Positions 11,893 to 23,872 of a stretch of DNA of 64,000 nucleotides are shown in pieces. This DNA is from Dipylidium caninum. Taxonomy: Eukaryota; Platyhelminthes; Cestoda; Cyclophyllidea; Dipylidiidae. The notes beneath the pieces are model-generated. The model saw nothing but the letters and a program-made list of their open reading frames with translations. It did not search any database and had not been told where the DNA came from. The stretch lies in the NCBI GenBank assembly GCA_017562135.1, contig QEYB01000936.1, positions 620,001-684,000 of the forward strand. Reading direction: 5' to 3'. The translations under genes and the position numbers were made by a program. Every line of letters starts with the position of its first letter. Within the stretch, counting starts at the first letter, position 1.

Positions 11893-12835
11893 ATGGAAAT
11901 GGACGCTTTCTTCTTTGCAGTCCAGCTGTTTGTCTTCGCATCTTCGTTTGGTAACCCTCTAAAGTCCGCAATGACACCTGAAGAACGACTATGGCTGGTG
12001 GATTTTCACAATCCTCCACATTCTCAGGTCAATTCATCAGTCGCTGACGTGGTCTACCTGGTGAGGGAATTTTTCTTTATAAAGATATTTAGTAAATCCT
12101 ACAGGATTACTCCATAGAAATTGAGGCATTAGCGGCATCGAAACTGTCATGTAAGCTGAAGAAGATTTCGAAGTGGAAGATGAAGGGGTACAATTGGAAT
12201 CTTGCCTTTAGTTGGAATCGTTCGATGAGTGTAAAGTCGATGGCTCTAACGTGGGGCCATAAGAAACACAATCACAATTTTATTACTAATGGGACCTTTT
12301 GTTGCGGTGAGTATATCAAGGTGAGAAGGTCATAAGATATGAGATTTGACCAAGTTAAAACCAGTCTGAATAAACGAAATGCTAAATGGTGTCGGTTACA
12401 GTCGGCAATGAAAGTTGATAGCAGGCGCTTGCCTACTTATTTTTCCGTCGATCCTAGGCATTTGATTATCATTTCTACAGATTTTGGCTGTGCGAAAAAG
12501 GAATGTGACAATTTCACTCTCCTCCTCTGTCTCTACACTTCGCGGTAAGTTTGCTTCTCTTATATACCAATGTGACAAGGCGAGATGTACTCATCCCCTA
12601 AACGGCCACCAATGAACCTTCGACTCTGATGACCTTTAAACTAACCAATCCGTTCACGCGTAGGAGGAATGGGCACCTCAAACCGGCGCACCTCAGAGGG
12701 ACCAATTGCTCCATTTGCGGTGACGACGAGACTTGCAAGCGAAGTCAGTGCAGGACTGAGGACGTCTCGGATACCAAACTAGGCCTCTTCTTTTGGGGCA
12801 TTCTGGCTGCTACGTTTCACTGCTTTTTCGAATGA
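11893..12835 (+). CDS. CAP-domain (SCP/TAPS, venom-allergen-like) protein
   Basis: Secreted or surface cysteine-rich protein of the CAP superfamily, expanded in parasitic worms. Exon 1 (11893-12060) encodes a hydrophobic signal peptide (AFFFAVQLFVFASSFG) and the family start ERLWLVDFHNPPHSQVN. Exon 2 (from 12105) continues with DYSIEIEALAASKL, matching the usual Y-x-x-x-L-E-x-x-A pattern, and ends near CGEYIK, the position of the CGHYTQ motif. Exon 3 (about 12450-12544) carries STDFGCAKKECDN followed by LLLCLY, the conserved Cys-containing last strand. Exon 4 (12664-12835) has a small Cys-rich segment (TNCSICGDDETCKRSQC) and a C-terminal hydrophobic stretch (GLFFWGILAATFHCFF). The join between exons 2 and 3 is unresolved, and the second histidine region is divergent. 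The tail suggests a GPI signal or membrane anchor. Confidence 0.7.
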
Positions 12836-14718
12836 TAATAATGAACGGAAGTCGCTTGACCGACGAACGAGTGAATGCCTCTAGGCGATTCTTAGATATA
12901 CGCGGCAGAGTACTATATGTTCCTCCTACTTTTAATTAAAAGTATAATCAAAAATGTGTCGCTACGTCCACTCTGGTTTCCTTTTTTTTCCTCTCGAGTT
13001 AATCACGTGAAGTGGCGGATGTTCACAGTTGGCGGCAAAACGTCAGCCAATGCTCTCAAGCTCGCATAGCTCCCTGACTCTCAGTCCAGGCAAAATTGGC
13101 ACTAAACCCGATGACTAGTGCACACGGTTGTCTGGAAAGTGATTGGTTCACGGAGTAAGCGCAAAATGTGAACGGAGGGTCGACAAGCGACCCATCCGTC
13201 TGGCGGCCGACAAGAGCGGGGGAATAAGACTCCCGGAAGAAAATAGAAGCCTCCTCCTCGCGGTTTGAGTCTTCAATTGGGCTTTACCCTAGATTTCGGG
13301 AAAGGTTAAGAGTGGCGCTTTGCTGTTCGCCGAGAAAACCGTTCGCTGTAAGTCTGACTAATCCGACTCAGAGCTACGTAATAGAATGCAACTACAGATA
13401 CTACTCACAAACCATTCAATAGTACATTCACAGGTGACTGTTAGGAATGGCTAAAGCCGACAAGCACACGTTGATTGCCTCATCTAGCAAGCCTCCAACA
13501 TCCCACAACATTTCAACATCAATACAAGAAGATTAGGCTTCAACTGCTTCTTGTGTATCCCAAACCTCGAATCAGAGAACCGGCAGACTTTCTGATCCGG
13601 AAGCGTAAGAGAAGAGTGTACTAGGATGACGAGGGGAATCTCCGGAGATACTGGCAAACACTCGCGCGTCATATCATCATCTCGCTTTTTACACAAAAGA
13701 GCAAAGAGCCGTTGAGAGAGAGGGTATTGTAGGAAGAGCGGGGTGCCGGGCGGACGAAAGGTAAAGAACAGTGGGCGCCCGACCTCGTCCCCCTCCCCCT
13801 CGTGGTTGTGCGCGAGGTGTAGTGTAGGCGGGAGAGGGAGACCTAGGTACCGCCGGCAGGGTGCATGGGTTCGCTCGTGAGCGCGTTTTATTTTACAAAA
13901 AAGCACACGCTTTGACGAGGCGTAAAAGACTGCGGATTGGGGGTGTTTGGTAGCAGGAAGAGAGAGGAGGAGGTGGAGGCGATGGAAGATAAAAGGGGGA
14001 ATGGAACAAATCACGAGGCATCTCCTCAACGCTGAGGTCATTGCGACTGTACGCTAGGGGAAGGAAGGACAAACGCAGTTAAGGGTAGAATACACTCACA
14101 GGATGAGTCGTATTAAAGTTAGGACGGTACGAACACGTCAGTGAATTTTGATTGGAGAAGGTCAAGGTCAATGAAATTACTTACCCGCCCATGTTTATGC
14201 TAAAAAAAAACAAAAAAAGTAACTTAAACGAATTTGTTTATGACTCGAACTAATTTACGACAGCTTTCCGAAGAGGACTCATTCCGAAAGGTTGAATTGC
14301 CTTAGTGTTCAAGGCAACCAGGTTGTCACAACGACCTCGGGAAGCGTTTTAAATTCGGGTATAGGTTCAACTATCAAGATATTAGTATGACCAATCTAAA
14401 GGCACAATAACTTCTCACGTAGGTCACAAAGCGACGCAATTTTACCAAAATGACCCAGGTATACGTAGTTTGGATGAAAGTTGGCCATGCTACTGCATTG
14501 ACCTCGGAAAATCCCATGATACAGTTTACGCAGTCGACGCAATGTGCATCACCTCAAGCCGCGAAATTCCTTCCCCCTGTGATCGACCCCACTTTCACAA
14601 CCCTTGATACTCGCAGTGTGGGGTAACAAGCGACCACCGATATCCCGACCCGAACACCATATCCCCCCAGTGTATTAATACGAAAGGTTGAAAGACGAGG
14701 AAGACAGAGGTAACTCAC
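12836..14718. other. Intergenic or 3' region of the PP2C gene
   Basis: This lies between the 3' ends of the convergent CAP and PP2C genes. The last recognisable PP2C exon ends with a donor at 14718, so a short terminal exon and the 3' UTR should lie in the right-hand part; I could not place them. A 185-codon minus-strand frame at 13484-14041 has low-complexity composition and no recognisable features, so I do not call it. Confidence 0.4.
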
Positions 14719-17700
14719 CAGTCCGATACCTCGGGGTGACTAGAGCAGATGCTTTCGATGAGGGCGCGTCTAAAGAGGGAGAGGTGTGTAAAATTGCAAG
14801 ACTATGTCTCGTGTAAAGGAGACAACAGGGTAACAGAGGAGATACTCACTTGGTGACCAAACCACCAGGAGGATAGTTAGGAAGAGATCGAGTTTCTATC
14901 ACGTTGCTGATAGAAGAGGAGGTAAATTTATCGGTATCCTTGTACATCTCGATGACATCTGGCCGATGGAGCAAGGGGGAGAGGAGGTGAAGATTAATTT
15001 TAATAGACCTGTAATAACCCTTCTTCCTTTTAATGTTACGTAACAGCGGCACCAAAACTGTCTTTTCTCGCCTAGACATATGCCCACACAATCACATATA
15101 TATATGTATATATTAAAATGCTATTTAATAGGTCACAGAGAGGGGAAAGAATCTGAGGATTTTCACTAACAGACGGACAAAAAGGAACACCGGGAAAGGC
15201 AGGAGAAGTATAAGCAATCCCATCATCAGTAAATGAAGATAGTAATTTGGGAAGACTTGGTGGCGCTCACTTTCAATCATCTCGCGGATGGCTGTGTTGA
15301 GCTCCTTGTCTAGTTTGGTCATCTCCGCGTCCGGAGTGGGCACTTTGTCCAGACCCACTATCAACATGGTCATATTGTCTCGACTGCCCTAGAAAGTCAA
15401 TAGGGTGGACAGATGAGAAGGCATGAAGGTGTTGAGAAAGGGAAACGTCAACCCTGCCTACTTCCCCAACCGCCTCCGATGATTGATTTAATACTAAGCC
15501 ATTTTAAGCGTCACCCAAATATCTGTTAAATTACGGATTAACAGGCATTCTACTGCACTTCACTCGGATGGCCACACACAAACACACACACACACTACAT
15601 CCCGTCAGGCAGCCGAGTATGAAACACAACAATTCTGTCTTGACCTGGTCACTCGATTGAGGCGTGGGCGGACGCGTGTCGACTCGGGATTGGTTGACCG
15701 AAAATGATAGTAAGAAATGGACATTTGTAGGCAAAATTCATTATTCACGGAGGCACCGCCTTTTCTTTTGCCCCTTTATTACCCCCTTGTTAATCCAACG
15801 TTATGACGTAATTGATTCCAACAAGTAGATGAAAAGGAGAATGCAATGGAAGATGTCGAGCGAATGTGAGGTTTAAACTAAACATAAGGCTCGATAATTT
15901 GATGACAACGGAAGTTATACAGACGTTAGACCTAAATACTTATATATTTGTGCCATAGGTGCGTTACGACACGGCTCGTTATCACCGTAGCACATGACGT
16001 GTACGCGCTGGTCCAATCCGATTGTCGTGAATCAAGCGAGAGAGAAGTGAGTGAGTGGGTGGGCGACAGACCAGTAAGGCGGGGCAAGTTCCTCGTCTCT
16101 CGGAACATCTATCATATAGTCGGTGCAGATACCAGAAACAGGAAAGTGTTCGGAGGATTCTCAAAGGCACATCATCACAGTCATCAATAAATGTTCTATG
16201 GCGGTAATTAAGTGTACGGCTTTACAGAAATGTGTGAAATGTAACCGCTCAAAATGCATTTTCATGAAGTAATGACCCTAATGAGTACAGTAGATTGATT
16301 AACATTACGAAAAAAAAGTACACGACAAAATACCAGGTAGATAGGAAGTTAACGGGATCATCAACTCCACTTATTCGGAACTTAGAAGAAAGCGTAGAAC
16401 GGAACGATTATGGTAATTGTGAATAAGGGGGTAAGAATCTTAGGCGCTGCACTAAATGAGGGAAAATATTTGCACGCTCGACTACTCCAGTCACCCTTGC
16501 TCTCAACTCTGATAACCTCTTTTACGTCGTATGCATTCATGATCTCCAACAAACAATCCAAACTCACATTCAAACCTCAATCCTAAATTATATGATTGAA
16601 ATAGGGTTTACCGACAGAAAGTAAAAGAAAGTTCTAAAAGTTGAAAAAAACAGAGGAAAATATATTAACTAATTCAGAGTAAAATATGCTGCAAGAAGAT
16701 TACAATTGCGAGAAAGGATAAAAAGAAGTCTACCTTGAATAGAGCGGTATCAATGGTCTCCTCACAGGCTTCAGACAAGGAGCAAGAGCACTTGAGCCGA
16801 TGAATAAGATATTCGCAGAGCTGATCGTTGGAAAAGACATCCCAGACACCGTCGCAGGCTAGTACTAATAACTCATCCTCCGACTTTACTCGTACAATCG
16901 CGGTAACATCTGGCTCGGGTGAGACCAACTGATCCGCCGGTGATTGGCCTTTTATCTGCTTATAGTCGAAATCACCCAATGCCCTGAAAGAATGATAATG
17001 ACAATATACATCTAACAGTGGATATTGAAAGATTGAAATAAGATAAATACTGGGTCCATTACAAACCACAAAGGGCTGACAACAATCTTCAGATACGTAT
17101 AAACTGGCGTAAAAATAACGAGTTTCCTGTCTAATTAAATAGTTGTGACGATTCTGAATCTTGTGAGATCGAAAACTCCTAGAAGGACCAACTCTCGATC
17201 GGCATCCGGTAGGAAAGCCTAGAAACCATATTCTCATGACAGGATTGAAAATGGAGGACGAAGACGAGTGTAAACAATTCGTGATTTGTCGAAGAAAATA
17301 GTGCGGTTCAGAAAATAAAGTTGACGAGAGCGAAGTAAAGCAAAATAAGAGCTACTAAGAGGAAATAGAGGTGAGAGGATTTTAGTATTGGACAATTTAT
17401 TTTGTGGCGAAAATTAATAATTTCGACTGCGTACTGCGGTGAAGCGACATTTGGAGAAAGTATGCCCCTCTGAACGACCACCACTAATGAAATTTCCAAA
17501 TAAGGATTAAATAAACACACAGAGCCATTCTTAAAGGCTAGACAATTATCACCAGACAAGATAATTGGACCATTAGACGTGCCTTCACAAGCCACGGATC
17601 TCGCGTAATAATATACTGAGACTTCACTACTTGCTCACTTTTGATGCAAGGCCAGTCTACGCGAATAAACAAACGAAGTAAACGAGTTGCCAAATTAACT

Positions 17701-18874
17701 CAGCAACCTTGATTAGGAGGCCAGTCAGAAAATAACTTTAGAAAATCCTCCTTAATTCACTCATTCAAATACAGACAGTAATTTCAAATGAGTTGCGCCC
17801 CTAATGTGCACACACGAAAAACGAACTAGGTTGACAATTTTAAATGGATTAGCGGTCTCCCTCATACACACACCCATGTACACATGCAGAGAGGTGGTTT
17901 TTGTTAGTGCGTGTCAATCTAGCCAAAGCCGTGTGAACAAGAAGCATACTAGTAAATGAGCCATGGAGAGAAAGCGATGAGGATCACGTGACGCACATGC
18001 GAGCATAGTCTATTCTTTCGTGTAGCGAATCTAAGACATGACTAATAATGTACTCTGCGACGGCATAAAAGCGGTTCGAGTTGTCAGAGCTCAAGAGACT
18101 AAGAAATGTGAAACAGACGCAGTCGATTGTCACATAAGCATGACGAAAGTGGCAAATGCACATAAGAGATCGGTTATTAATGGCATGAAATGCTCCATAA
18201 ATAGAGTAACAAACCAAAACATCAACCAGAAACTATTTAAGCCTAGAATAAAGACCATGTCTTTAAGCACAACAACAAAGTCAATCTCACCGTGATACCG
18301 CAAGTGAGCCATTAACCCTTGAGAGGATAACATGGCCTCCAGCATCGGTGATTCGCCTATGTTCTTTTGGGTTGATGGGTTTGTGATCCTCTGTGCTAAA
18401 GGCGACTTGACAATTTTTAATGAGGATGCCGCGAGAGTCCCCACAATTGGCAATGAAATAATGTGTGGGAGTGACGAAAGCTACAACAGAGGTAGAGCCC
18501 GACTTCTCTTGGGGAGTTTCTTGAAAGATAGATTCATCGAAAGCCATAAAACCGGCGATGATGCCAGCTTTGATTTCCTCAATGGCATCGTGTTTTTCAG
18601 TGGAAGAAATAAGATCCTTGAAGATCTGAGTGGCAAGGATGTAATCAAGTAATTGCTTGGAGCATAACTCAGATACGCGAGAGCCGGCGTGGCCGTCAAA
18701 CACACCAAAGTAGCACCATGACTTCAGTTCCCCTGGAAGAGATGTCTTAACCACGTGGGCGTCTTCCATTTCCATGCGCCAACCTTGCATGCTTGAGACA
18801 CCGAAGGAAATCCCATTGGCTTTTCCCGAATCAGAATATTTCCGAGTATTAGGTTTTTCCAAAAATGCACCCAT
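14719..18874 (-). CDS. PPM1A: Protein phosphatase 2C, PPM1A/PPM1B type
   Basis: Metal-dependent Ser/Thr phosphatase acting on stress-kinase and TGF-beta-type signals in animals. Exons in order are 18291-18874, 16734-16983, 15271-15388, 14850-14958 and 14719-14769, all phase-consistent. It starts MGAFLEKP, including the myristoylatable Gly of PPM1A/B, followed by SMQGWRMEMEDAH. Metal ligands and core motifs are present: DGHAG, GDSRG, ACDGVWDVFS and GSRDNMT. The C-terminal helical domain specific to PPM1A/B is recognisable from ELNTAIREMIE to LPNYPPGGLVTKR, aligning with the vertebrate LPPGGELASKR segment. The final exon after SDW is not located. Read-through of the donor at 15270 stays open and would add a hydrophobic tail (see findings). 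Introns are 1.3 kb, 1.3 kb, 312 bp and 80 bp. The symbol could equally be PPM1B. Confidence 0.93.
15125..15270 (-). other. In-frame intron extension encoding a hydrophobic tail
   Basis: If the donor after the third PP2C exon (15270) is not used, the reading frame continues for about 48 codons to a stop at 15125. The extension contains the run LLMMGLLILLLPFPVFLFV, followed by basic residues, which is a good transmembrane-anchor pattern. The spliced form, ending in the conserved PPM1A/B C-terminal domain, is clearly also encoded. Confidence 0.4.
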
Positions 18875-21317
18875 TTCCTGATAATATAATGGGAATTACG
18901 AGCACATATGAATTTGAACGAAAAAGACGAATAGAAGAGTAAGATAAGAAAATAAGAATTACTGCACCAAATGTAAATGGTGAAATAAAAAACAAGATTT
19001 GTAGGATATAATAAAGCTGGGCCTAAAAATAACCCCTTAACGAATTGTGTTGATTAAGGAATAAGATCGTTGACCACAAAACAGATAATACGCATTACAT
19101 GCGAAAGAACAACTGCAGCAGATATGGTCCCGAGAAAAAAGGTTGTTGGTGTCGGAAAGTGTACAGACACATAGGGGTAATATTAACGCGCCGCGGAGAG
19201 AAGTGTAAAAAATAAAGCGCAGCGGCGGATTTGTTACAGTTTAGAAACCTCAGTTGCGAAAGGCAATATGCGAACCCACACGTTGTGCGAGGTAACCATA
19301 CCTGTATCCCAAAATTTAGCTGCTCAACATGCGCGCCAAATTAAAACGAGATAATTTGAAGTCAAATCAGTTCAAATTAGATTCAGGCTTTTGGGTGGTC
19401 GGACATATTCATGAGACTATTGGTTAAAAGTTTTGATAAGCTTTTATCTGAACAAACGAGGTTGCAGAGTGCGGGGAAGTAGAATGTAATACCGGAATAA
19501 ATCCTTTGTTTGAATGGGCGATTTGCATTTAGAAATTTGCTACAGAGCATTAGAAAAAAGAACGATATTATGACTTATTTGACCATTAATCTATCACACA
19601 ATTAAACGCCAAAACACGAGCAAATCAAATAATAGTCTTTTCACTAATTTTTCATACATAAGTGAATTCACCAGTAGGATACAAATCCACTGCTTACGGA
19701 ACTTTTTGTTCCACGTATACTTCAAGTAGAAAAGCGTCTTTGACCATGCATTTGACCAAAATCCATATAGACCCTTCTGATGTCGACTACGCGGGACATA
19801 GTCATTTAAAATCACCATTTTAATATTCAGTTAAACTGAAAAAATTTTATGTAAAGATAGGTCAGAATTCCAGGGGTGATCCTTTGCGAAAAGGCAGAAA
19901 CTGTTGGGAAGGACCGGGATGTTGCACGCCTTCAGAATTTTTGCATCCGGTTTTTTATATGAGCTATCTATTCGCTGAGAAAGATTTATGCTCACATATT
20001 CTCACATGAATGACCATGCGGAGATACGTTTGTAATTGCTGGCTCAGAAATTTAAGTCCCATTTTCGCACTCATTTGTGCAAAGATCGATGAAAATTTCA
20101 GTCCAGTTAGCGGTGTCTACCACTTAATGGCACTTGGCATCTCCTTTCTTTTAATTATCTTCACAATTTTGATGTTGCAATTCATGAAATTGGAATGCTC
20201 TGTAGGGCAGGAAGTGGTTTCGTCATCACGTTACTAGAGAAATTGTAAGTCCAATAACTATTGTATATTTCTGTCTTATTTTGCCTGTATTCGTCAGCAC
20301 TCCAAAAAAGACTAACATTCTTAAACAGATCTACTTGACTATGGTGGATATTAGGCTTTTCGTTTTATTGTTCGATTCAAATTAACGATCACTGCAGATA
20401 TAACAGTAGAAAAAATGACTAGTGCACACGACTCGTAGGTTAATTTTATCTCGAACCACAGCCTAACATCGTCCCACTTCTCGCTAGGCCATTTGACTAC
20501 ATTTTACTTCCACAATCATCAGCGTCAACAAAAACACTTAAGAATTGTGTAAAAACATTCATTCAGCAAATTTCGGATATCACAGAACCACTCCCTGATT
20601 ATTTTCGATCAAAATAGCTAAGTTGAGTGGGACTACGTAGTGGACTACCACCCGTTTTATGTTCGAATCCAGGGCTGATCACACCGTACTTTGTTACGGG
20701 TTCAGGACAAGAAATTACGCCATCTTAGAGAATTCCTTTATCCTTCTCCTGATTAAATCATAGATTTCACGAAAACTACGCGGAATTTGCTGCTAGTGAT
20801 ACCCTGATGCTAATATCCAGCCAAAATGTATAGTGAAGAAATGACAAGATTTACATAAAATGTTATTCGAGTCGTTTTGCCACCAGTTGTTGAAACCGTG
20901 AACAGTTGAGTTTAACCTGTTGGAGCCTATTAAGTTAGGCCCCCTAAAAATTCACAATCTTCCCTACCTTTGTGTCGCCCCCGACTAGTGATTATTGTAG
21001 TCAAATTAACTTAATTTCTTTCTCTTGATGCTATTTCTATTATATTGGCTTGCGCCCTGGTTGTTTCCTACTTATTCTTAACTTTTCCAATGACTGCGGT
21101 AAAATCTACACTGAAACTCGTGTACCACCTTGAAACCATCCAAATATATCTCAATCTAATGTCTTTCACAAATACGAATGCGCAACATAACTTGAATGTA
21201 CACTTATATTTGCGACATTCAGATCTCCTCCCTTGGGAAACGTTTTGATTCCTATGGCCATTTGCAGCTGACGATCTCGAATTTTAAGTAATCAAACGCA
21301 AAATAATTGGAAATACC
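18875..21317. other. Intergenic, nothing recognised
   Basis: This is the upstream flank of the PP2C gene and the downstream flank of CDK20. It is AT-rich and lacks frames with recognisable domains. A weak tRNA-like pattern around 20600-20680 was considered and rejected. Confidence 0.45.
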
Positions 21318-22912
21318 TCACGGAGAATGTATATACGCGGTAGCGTCTTCGAAGAAACCTTGTTGATACAAAAGCATGGTAAGTGGTGCTTTCAGGCAAT
21401 TCTCTAAAGAACATGCTTCGGCGCGCTTGGCTTGGGGTTTTGGCAAATCCTTCCGATTTACAGGCAACGGTTCCGTCAAGAAAAATTCATGAAGTAATGC
21501 CTAAATAATGCGAAAGGTTCTTCGTCAAGCAAAGAGTGCTTAAATGAAAGGTAATGTCTAACAAAAATAGATGTTTAGACGAAGCCTTCATGCGAATTGT
21601 AGCATCGTTAATAGCAAGTTTCACTTCATTAAACACCCACTTTTTCTGCAGATATCCGTTTATTCTGGTCGTAGAGCAGGAATTCCCCCAACAAATCCAC
21701 AGCCAACGGAGATGCAGAGATTAGGACATGTTCCAGTGGCACAGACTTTCTTTGAGTAAAGGTGATTTTGTTATAATCCGGTAGCTGACCTAAACCCTAG
21801 TGAGGCAAATTCGAAGAGGGACATATGAAAATACTACGTGAGATTACAATATCCACCTTTTCTAACGAATCTTGTACATTAATTTGCACTTGCCGGGCAG
21901 TTCTGTTCAGTTGGTGTGCCTAAAACGCGGATCACGAACCAAAGTTGTTCAATATCATTTTCACCCTAAAAGTGTACGAAGGTATATGATCAGTTCCAGT
22001 AAATTGGACTTTTGCGATTAGTAAAAATTATCGAAATAAATAGTCTCACTGTTTATTTCAATATTTGTTGTGTAATATTTAGGTAAATAAGTTGGCAAAA
22101 AGTTATATTTTGAAAACAACGGGAATTTTTTAATTTAATGAAATAGACTTGCCGGGAATAAAGGTGAATTGTTGAGCAATTCGCCAAAAATACATCCAAC
22201 GGACCTGTTAATTGACTCAAAAAGAATTATGTCTCGGCACTTACCATAAATCCACACTCTCACTGTAATGTCTAGCTCCATAGAGTAGTTCAGGAGCTCG
22301 GTACCATCTAGATCGAAAAGTGTGTGTCAATTTCCTCAAACCTGGTGGCTACTTGATGACTGTACAGTTTATTTTTGTCATGTGAAAACAGACGCGCCAA
22401 CCCAAAGTCCGCGATTTTCAACACACCCCTGGAGTCAATCAGTAGGTTTGCGGGTTTTAGATCCTATTGCTATATTAGGTGAAATGAATGGGAACAAACA
22501 CGATGCATTATGCTATTTGAGTGCAAAAACGCAACACCTTGGAGCAACATTATCATGTATGTTTTTACTTTTCCCTCACATAACCGCGTGTCGACGCATC
22601 GGAGAATATCACTCAAGTCAGTTACCATGTACTCAAAAACTAGTGTAAAACCCATGCCGTGAGAAAATACTTCACGCAGGTTGACAATGTTAGGGTGAGA
22701 CGATGTCAGCTGTAAGGCCTTAATTTCTCTTAAGGCCGTATGAGGTATTCCGTCTTCAAGATTTCGCAAACGAATCTTTTTCAGGGCCACAATTTCGCCG
22801 GTCTGCTAAGTAAGAATTTAAAAAAACTAATTGGCACGTTTTTATCTTTGGCTTTGAGGACGGTACCATGAGCACCTTCGCCAATTCTGGCAAGTATGTG
22901 GTATCTTTCCAT
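21318..22912 (-). CDS. CDK20: Cyclin-dependent kinase 20 (cell-cycle-related kinase)
   Basis: CMGC-family kinase linked in animals to CDK2 activation and ciliary Hedgehog signalling. Eight exons are found on the minus strand: 22838-22912, 22500-22802, 22342-22463, 22245-22307, 22153-22204, 21890-21965, 21641-21789 and 21318-21500. The N-terminus reads [18 protein letters not shown] (glycine-rich loop), then [14 protein letters not shown] with the catalytic lysine; the cyclin-binding-helix position reads TALREIKAL. Catalytic [10 protein letters not shown], the DFG motif ([11 protein letters not shown]) and the activation segment [17 protein letters not shown] are intact. The C-lobe has [20 protein letters not shown] and LPDYNKITF, and the tail has [14 protein letters not shown], all diagnostic of CDK20. 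Introns 1-3 are only 35, 36 and 34 bp. The intron after exon 5 begins GC rather than GT. It is divergently arranged with CoA-transferase 1. Confidence 0.95.
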
Positions 22913-23872
22913 TACGAATTAGAGCCGTAAATAACACAATTAGTAGAGATAATTGTTGGCGTCGTAAAACAAAACTGTAGGCGAAATTACAATTAAATTA
23001 AGGCAGCTAAAATCGCTCTACTTAACAATGCATTATGTAAACCAGAGTTACTTCAAAATAAAGCATACAAATTTAGTGTTTAAAATAAAGTTAAAATGTA
23101 ATAGCATTCAGTACTCTTTATTGAACGCAATGGGGTAAGTGAAGTTCATGGAGCACTTAAGGTTTGGAACATAGAGGCTTAAAATTAAAAATTATTCAGA
23201 TTTATACGTGTTTGGGTTAACCTAATCGCGTTAGTGGCCACAATGCAAACAAAATAAATTTAGTATTTATTTCCTCCAGACAAATTTATAGGATTATTTA
23301 TGGCACTTCTGCCTTACGGTCACATTTTATCTCACAATCAATACATACGTATTTATAAGCTAAACCGATTAAGCAATATATATAGCCACAGATGGATTTT
23401 CTAGTTATTTACATCGCGTTGCTAACCGAATTGTCTTCCACTTTTTGGTCTGACACTCTCAAAATTTTAAATATTTATGTCATTAGTTATATATATTATG
23501 ATTTTAACTCGAATCACCACAATGGATACAATCGCTTAACCTTCGCGATCGCAAAAACATCTGAATGCAGATTTGCAAATTAACATTAGAATATTCACAC
23601 AAAAGGCAAAGAAAAAGCTTTACTACCTCATATCGTTCTATTTCTAATCGCAAAGTATCTGTTTAGGCCTATGAACCGACTTTGCATACATTAACATAGC
23701 AATTTGTTATTTTATCATTGAACAAAGCGTATAATTCTCTCAAACAAATCAAAAATTTCTCTGCTTATGATGTATAAGGTCTGTGCGTTTGCCATCTACA
23801 TTACACTCCTTTCTTTATCATACTAAATATACGTGCACTTTTACCGCGCGCCTGCTGCAATTTTCCGAATTG
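22913..23872. promoter_or_regulatory. Divergent promoter region, CDK20 / CoA-transferase 1
   Basis: This 960 bp AT-rich spacer lies between two divergent start codons, so both promoters and 5' UTRs must be here. No gene is seen in it. I cannot point to specific promoter elements. Confidence 0.45.

Noticed and set aside
13484..14041. 185-codon minus-strand open frame
   Set aside because: No recognisable domain, start context or splice partner, and the composition is that of non-coding purine-rich DNA.
20600..20680. tRNA-like pattern with a GTTCGAATCC B-box and an A-box-like stretch
   Set aside because: The T stem does not pair, the acceptor stem pairs in only about five positions, and no clean anticodon arm forms. 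It may be a decayed tRNA-derived repeat but cannot be supported.
21571..21759. Plus-strand frame preceded by a good acceptor and ending in a stop
   Set aside because: The minus strand of the same segment encodes the CDK20 C-lobe exon (LPDYNKITF...), so the plus frame is fortuitous.
21891..21896. Second apparent GC-AG donor in CDK20 (GCAAGTG)
   Set aside because: Using the GT four bases further along (GCAA|GTGCAA) gives the correct phase to join LPDYNKITF, so a canonical donor suffices.
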